Below the pieces are notes generated by a model. That model searched no databases and was not told the DNA's origin. It was given only the letters and a program-made list of their open reading frames with translations. A stretch of DNA of 20,649 nt, taken from assembly GCA_016987375.1 (NCBI GenBank), contig PJRA01000313.1:513353-534001 (forward strand). Direction: 5' to 3'. The stretch is from Brachionus koreanus (taxonomy: Eukaryota; Rotifera; Eurotatoria; Ploima; Brachionidae). The position numbers were made by a program, and so were the translations under genes. Of this stretch, positions 17,111 through 20,649 are shown in pieces (within the stretch, counting starts at the first letter, position 1; each line of letters opens with the position of its first letter).

Positions 17111-17299
17111 GCAAAATGAAAATAATTTTACATTTTTACATTTTCACATTTTTAGATTTTTTGTGCAATATTTAAGAAATTTTTTAATTTTATTTTGGTT
17201 TACCAAATAATTTGAAAGAGTTTTTTTAATTTTCTGAAAAATTGCACAAAAAATTTAAAAATATGAAAATGTAAAAATGTAAAATTATTTTCATTTTGC
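17111..17299. repeat. 189-bp inverted repeat (long hairpin)
   Basis: The left arm, starting GCAAAATGAAAATAATTTT, and the right arm, ending in its complement AAAATTATTTTCATTTTGC, are complementary over about 70-80 bp with a few mismatches. Both include TTTTACATTTTTACATTTT and TTTTGTGCAAT blocks. The spacer is about 40 bp. No coding frame. Could be a MITE or a foldback; transcribed, it would form a long hairpin. Confidence 0.8.
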
Positions 17300-17576
17300 A
17301 AAAAAATTAAAAATTTAAAGTATCAATAGACAATTTCAAAAAAAACTTGAACAAATGGCTCAGGAAATAGTCGAATTTACTACTATAGCTTCAAAGAAGT
17401 GTCTTGAACAGCAAAAACAACTAAATTTTTGTTTTTATATTTAATGAACAAACCAATATTTTTTTTCTTTTTTTATTTTTGACAATTTAGAAAAAACAAA
17501 ACTTAAAAAATTGACTAAGTAATGATCGTTTTAATTAAAATTGATTCTAACTTTGAAATTATTTTTATATTTTAAA
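17300..17576. other. AT-rich intergenic stretch
   Basis: Nothing recognised. Confidence 0.5.
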
Positions 17577-17805
17577 CAGTGTTAGAAAACGTCAGTGACG
17601 ATCACTGGATCGCCATAACTTGGTGTTGGCCATCTTGATCAAAGATCATCGCAGGGAAAAAACATATTTTTTCTAAATCACAATTCTTTTATCTATCAGA
17701 ATTTTATGTTTGAAAATTTTTAAAGTTTTTTTTGTACATGGCCATCAAAAGGGCCAACACAAAGTTTTGATGGTCCATGGCTATCACTTACAGTACCCAA
17801 CACTA
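17577..17805. repeat. Foldback/MITE-like element, CAGTGTT ends (copy 2)
   Basis: The left end CAGTGTTAGAAAACG and the right end (reverse complement TAGTGTTGGGTACTG) form a diverged inverted repeat of about 65 bp that includes GGTGTTGGCCATC against GGCCAACAC. An inner stem pairs CCATCAAAA (17742-17750) with TTTTGATGG (17765-17773). CAGTG termini are common in hAT-type elements. Flanking ATTTTAAA and AATTTAAG agree at 6 of 8 positions, a possible eroded 8-bp duplication. Confidence 0.55.
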
Positions 17806-18789
17806 AATTTAAGAAATTTGATTTCAGATGTATCTGGGTTCAAATCATCAAAATTTTGATTTTTTTTGCTCTAAATCTTTTATCAAATGTTATAATTAAA
17901 AATAGAGAAATAAATCAGTTAATGAATATCGTGAATTTTTGTAATAAAAAATCTAAAATTTTTTTCATAATTTTTTTAAACAAATCAGAATATATTTCCA
18001 AAAATTGTCAACATGAATTCAATTGAACTACTTTTCCCATCAAATCTAAATTAAATAATAAAGCTTTTTTTTTAAAGAAAAAAAAAATTTCAGCTATTTT
18101 GCTAAACAGAATCTAATTAAATAGAAATTTCCAAAGAGAAAGCTTGTCTGGTGTTTGACATTTTATATTTTGAGCTTTCACTATACATTTGATTCCATTT
18201 TTTAAAACAAAAAATTTTAATTTCATCATTATCTATCAGACCAAAATTAATTTTTAAAGTAAATAAAGTATTTTTAAGCATAAAATTAATTGGCAAAAGT
18301 CAAATATTTGTTATTCGAAAAGCATTTTTCTTAAAAAAAGTAAAAATAAGTATTTTGACTTTCTAATTGACGTTTTTTTTTATATATTCAAAAAGAAAAA
18401 ATAAACATTCATAAAAAGGAAATTGATCTACAAAATCAAGTATATGGCAATAGAAAAAATATTGAGGCAAGCATAAACAAGCTGATATTTAAGAATTAAT
18501 TATAATAGAATAATTTAAATTATTTTTGAACGTAAATCCTAATTTTACTTGAGCTAAATTGGTTTCAAGTGATATAAACTTTTAGTTTATTAGTCATTTA
18601 AAGGTTCTTCAAATTATTTTTTGAAAGAAAAAATAAAAATATTTTGATTAATAGTTTTAAATTATGAATAAATTAATTTTTTTTTAAACTAACATTTTAA
18701 AATGTATTTACTTAGAAAAATATTCAGTTACCAAGTTTTGTTCATAGCAACTGGATCTTTTAATGAAAATTGTTTTCTAATTAATAGAA
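17806..18789. other. AT-rich stretch upstream of CAMKMT
   Basis: No gene or repeat recognised. The last bases, TTTTCTAATTAATAGAA before the CAMKMT ATG, could act as a splice or trans-splice acceptor (AATAG two bases before the start). Confidence 0.5.
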
Positions 18790-20139
18790 ATGAATCGAAG
18801 TCGTCATAGCCAGCTGACCGAGAGCCTAGGCAAGAGCGCCAAGGCATCGGTGAATGGCCATCAAAATAGCCACAAGCAGTCATCTAGTACCGAAAGGTGG
18901 AAATTACTAAAAAAAGCTATTTTGAATAAAGACTCAGGCTTTTCTGACTCTAGGCATTCCATACGACGCTTCAATTCATATGGCTTTATCAAGTGTGTCA
19001 AAGAGGCCTACAATTCTTCTCGACTAAAAACCGACCGGGCCGAAGAAGACAAAGATTTGGTCATCAAGAGCAAGAAAAACTACGAATGGTACTCGGTGGC
19101 CATTCCGTCCATAGACCCCAGGCTTTCAGTCAATGTCAGGTTTTACAACTCATCAGTAAATATTAAAGACTTGACCGGATTTAATAACACCGGAAATATT
19201 TGTAAGTCATAAAAAAATATTTTTTCAAAAAAAAAAAATACTATTTTTTTTCAAAGGTCTTTGGCCTTCAGAGGAAATAATGGCCTTGTTTTGTGCAAAA
19301 AACAGCGCTATTTTTGAGTAAATTTAATAGATTTATTTATTTTAAAAAAATAGAAAAATAAAAGCTAACATTACTTGATAGCAACAAAAGTGTATGTGAA
19401 CTTGGTGGAGGAATGACATGCCTAGCTGCCTTATTGGTAATTAATCAGCTAATATAGGTAATTTTTAAAATTTTGATTTTTTTAGATAGGCAAGTTTAGT
19501 CAGCCAAAAGAAGTGTTTCTAACAGATGGCAATGAGGCCAGTTTTGAAAGTAATAAATTTCTAAGACTAAACAATTGCTTTTTCAATTTAAAATGATTAG
19601 ACTTGGAAAAAATATGTGATAGGAACGAATTTGAGTGCAGTGTCGAGTGTTGTTTGCTACAGTGGAATAAAAATTTAAACTACGGTGACTTGGAGGAAAG
19701 ATTTGATTATATTCTTTGTGCAGATTGGTAAATTGATTGAAATGTTCTCTAAATCTTTTTTCATTTTTTGCAACAATAATCTAGTCTTTTTTTTGACGAA
19801 TTCAGAGAAGATCTTTGCGGAACCATTTTTAAATTGCTAAAAAATGATGGGTAAAAAATTAGAAAATTTTTTTTTAAATTTTTTATTTAAAATAATTTGT
19901 TTAGAACTTGTCTAATATTTGCACCAAATCGTCAAAATACATTTCACAAATTTGTCGACATGGCTAAAATAAAATTCGAGTGCATGATTGTAAATGACTA
20001 TGATCTTGAAGTGTGGGAAAGGCATTTGAGCGAAAAAGAAAATAATTCAGAATATGATGAGGATATTCATTATCCACTTTTGCTAAAGCTCAAAAAGCGA
20101 ACCAAGCAAACAAACGATTTTTGTAAAATGGTCTTGTAA
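18790..20139 (+). CDS. CAMKMT: Calmodulin-lysine N-methyltransferase (CAMKMT-like), seven exons
   Basis: CAMKMT uses S-adenosylmethionine to trimethylate a calmodulin lysine. Exons I derive: 18790-19201, 19257-19317, 19382-19436, 19486-19549, 19601-19727, 19785-19850 and 19905-20139. All six introns are GT-AG, 49-64 bp, and the spliced frame is 339 residues (human protein about 323). Residues 1-33 are a polar Ser-rich extension. RWKLLKKAIL and SIRRFNSYGF follow, then NVRFYNSSVNIKDLTGF and NTGNICLWPSEE across the first junction. The SAM-binding motif I is VCELGGGMTCL (162-172), LTDGNE is at 188-193, and CADCLFFDEF (238-246) matches the family's CADCLFLDQ. The C-terminal YDEDIHYPLLLKL is also conserved. 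No key residue is missing. Confidence in the exon boundaries is high because each junction restores a conserved block. Confidence 0.95.
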
Positions 20140-20649
20140 AGTTTAAGAGTTGATAGTTTACTATTTATTTTCATTTTGTCTTGAATAAATTTTAAAAATA
20201 TTTTTATTTTCTAGATAAATTCAGTTTGTTATATTCATTCTCTGGATGGAATGCATTTTGATTTTTTATTAAGATGAAAATAAAATTCAATAAAACTTAA
20301 TATAAAATTATTGATATTATAAATTAAATTTAAAAATTTGGGTTTATTTTTTTCAAGATTAATAAATTTTAGTAGTCAGTTCAAATTGACATTAATCTGT
20401 GTTTGAAAAATAAATATATTGACTATTATGAATTTATTTTTAACGCTAGAATATCAACCAACTTTTTTTCCAAAAATATGTATATTTTATGCAGGTTGAT
20501 TTTATTTAAAAATAAATATAGTTTAAATTATGCTAATTTTTAAATAAAATATTGTATAAAAAATAAAAATTTTAGGTCAATTAGCATTAAAATTATTTTA
20601 TTTTTCTAGTTTTTTGGATAACACTTAAACTTTGTCTTATACACTACAT
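20140..20649. other. 3' region of CAMKMT and AT-rich end of window
   Basis: An AATAAA at 20184-20189, about 45 bp after the stop, is a likely polyadenylation signal. The remainder is AT-rich with nothing recognised. Confidence 0.5.

Noticed and set aside
17111..17299. Long hairpin as a microRNA gene
   Set aside because: Arms are far longer than a typical animal precursor and almost pure A/T; a MITE or foldback fits better.

Overview
The window looks like a piece of a small animal genome, strongly AT-rich, with GT-AG introns mostly 49-68 bp long. It carries four genes I can assign to metazoan families: NUDT2, an NT5DC2/3-type 5'-nucleotidase, acylphosphatase and CAMKMT. AT content, tiny introns and compact spacing would suit a monogonont rotifer or another small protostome, but this is inference; nothing in the sequence fixes the taxon. 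No bacterial genes, CRISPR arrays, rRNA or tRNA genes were seen.

Positions 1-8140 are dominated by mobile elements. A decayed non-LTR reverse transcriptase fragment (minus strand) lies left of a complete Ty3/gypsy-type LTR retrotransposon (1186-6741). That element has 135-bp LTRs, a TAAC target-site duplication, a gag-protease frame, an RT/RNase H frame and an integrase frame ending in a C2H2 zinc finger. The LTRs differ at one base, yet the coding region is broken in three places. The element landed inside a minus-strand reading frame with an AT-hook-like motif. A second decayed RT fragment (plus strand) follows near 7570-7920.

Positions 8140-11740 lie on the minus strand: an orphan 321-residue protein with a Thr/Val tetrapeptide repeat and one hydrophobic segment, then a PHD-finger protein in at least two exons. 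Next is an 871-bp DNA transposon (10776-11646) with 105-bp terminal inverted repeats built from GTGACCA palindromes and a perfect 8-bp duplication. It encodes no transposase, only an ATG-less acidic frame ending in a C2H2 finger. It interrupts another minus-strand reading frame.

Positions 11959-20139 hold the housekeeping genes. NUDT2 (minus) and NT5DC2/3 (plus) are head to head with 141 bp between start codons. Acylphosphatase starts 48 bp after the NT5DC2/3 stop, on the same strand, behind a T-rich tract ending in AG, which resembles a trans-splicing or operon arrangement. The large NT5DC2/3 intron holds a 323-bp inverted-repeat element. A 2.9-kb AT-rich stretch with three inverted-repeat (foldback/MITE-like) structures separates acylphosphatase from CAMKMT, which I resolved into seven exons.

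The most unusual material is the mobile DNA: the zinc-finger tail on the retrotransposon integrase, a similar acidic plus C2H2 tail carried by an otherwise transposase-less DNA transposon, and the TATA box set in a perfect hairpin in the LTR.
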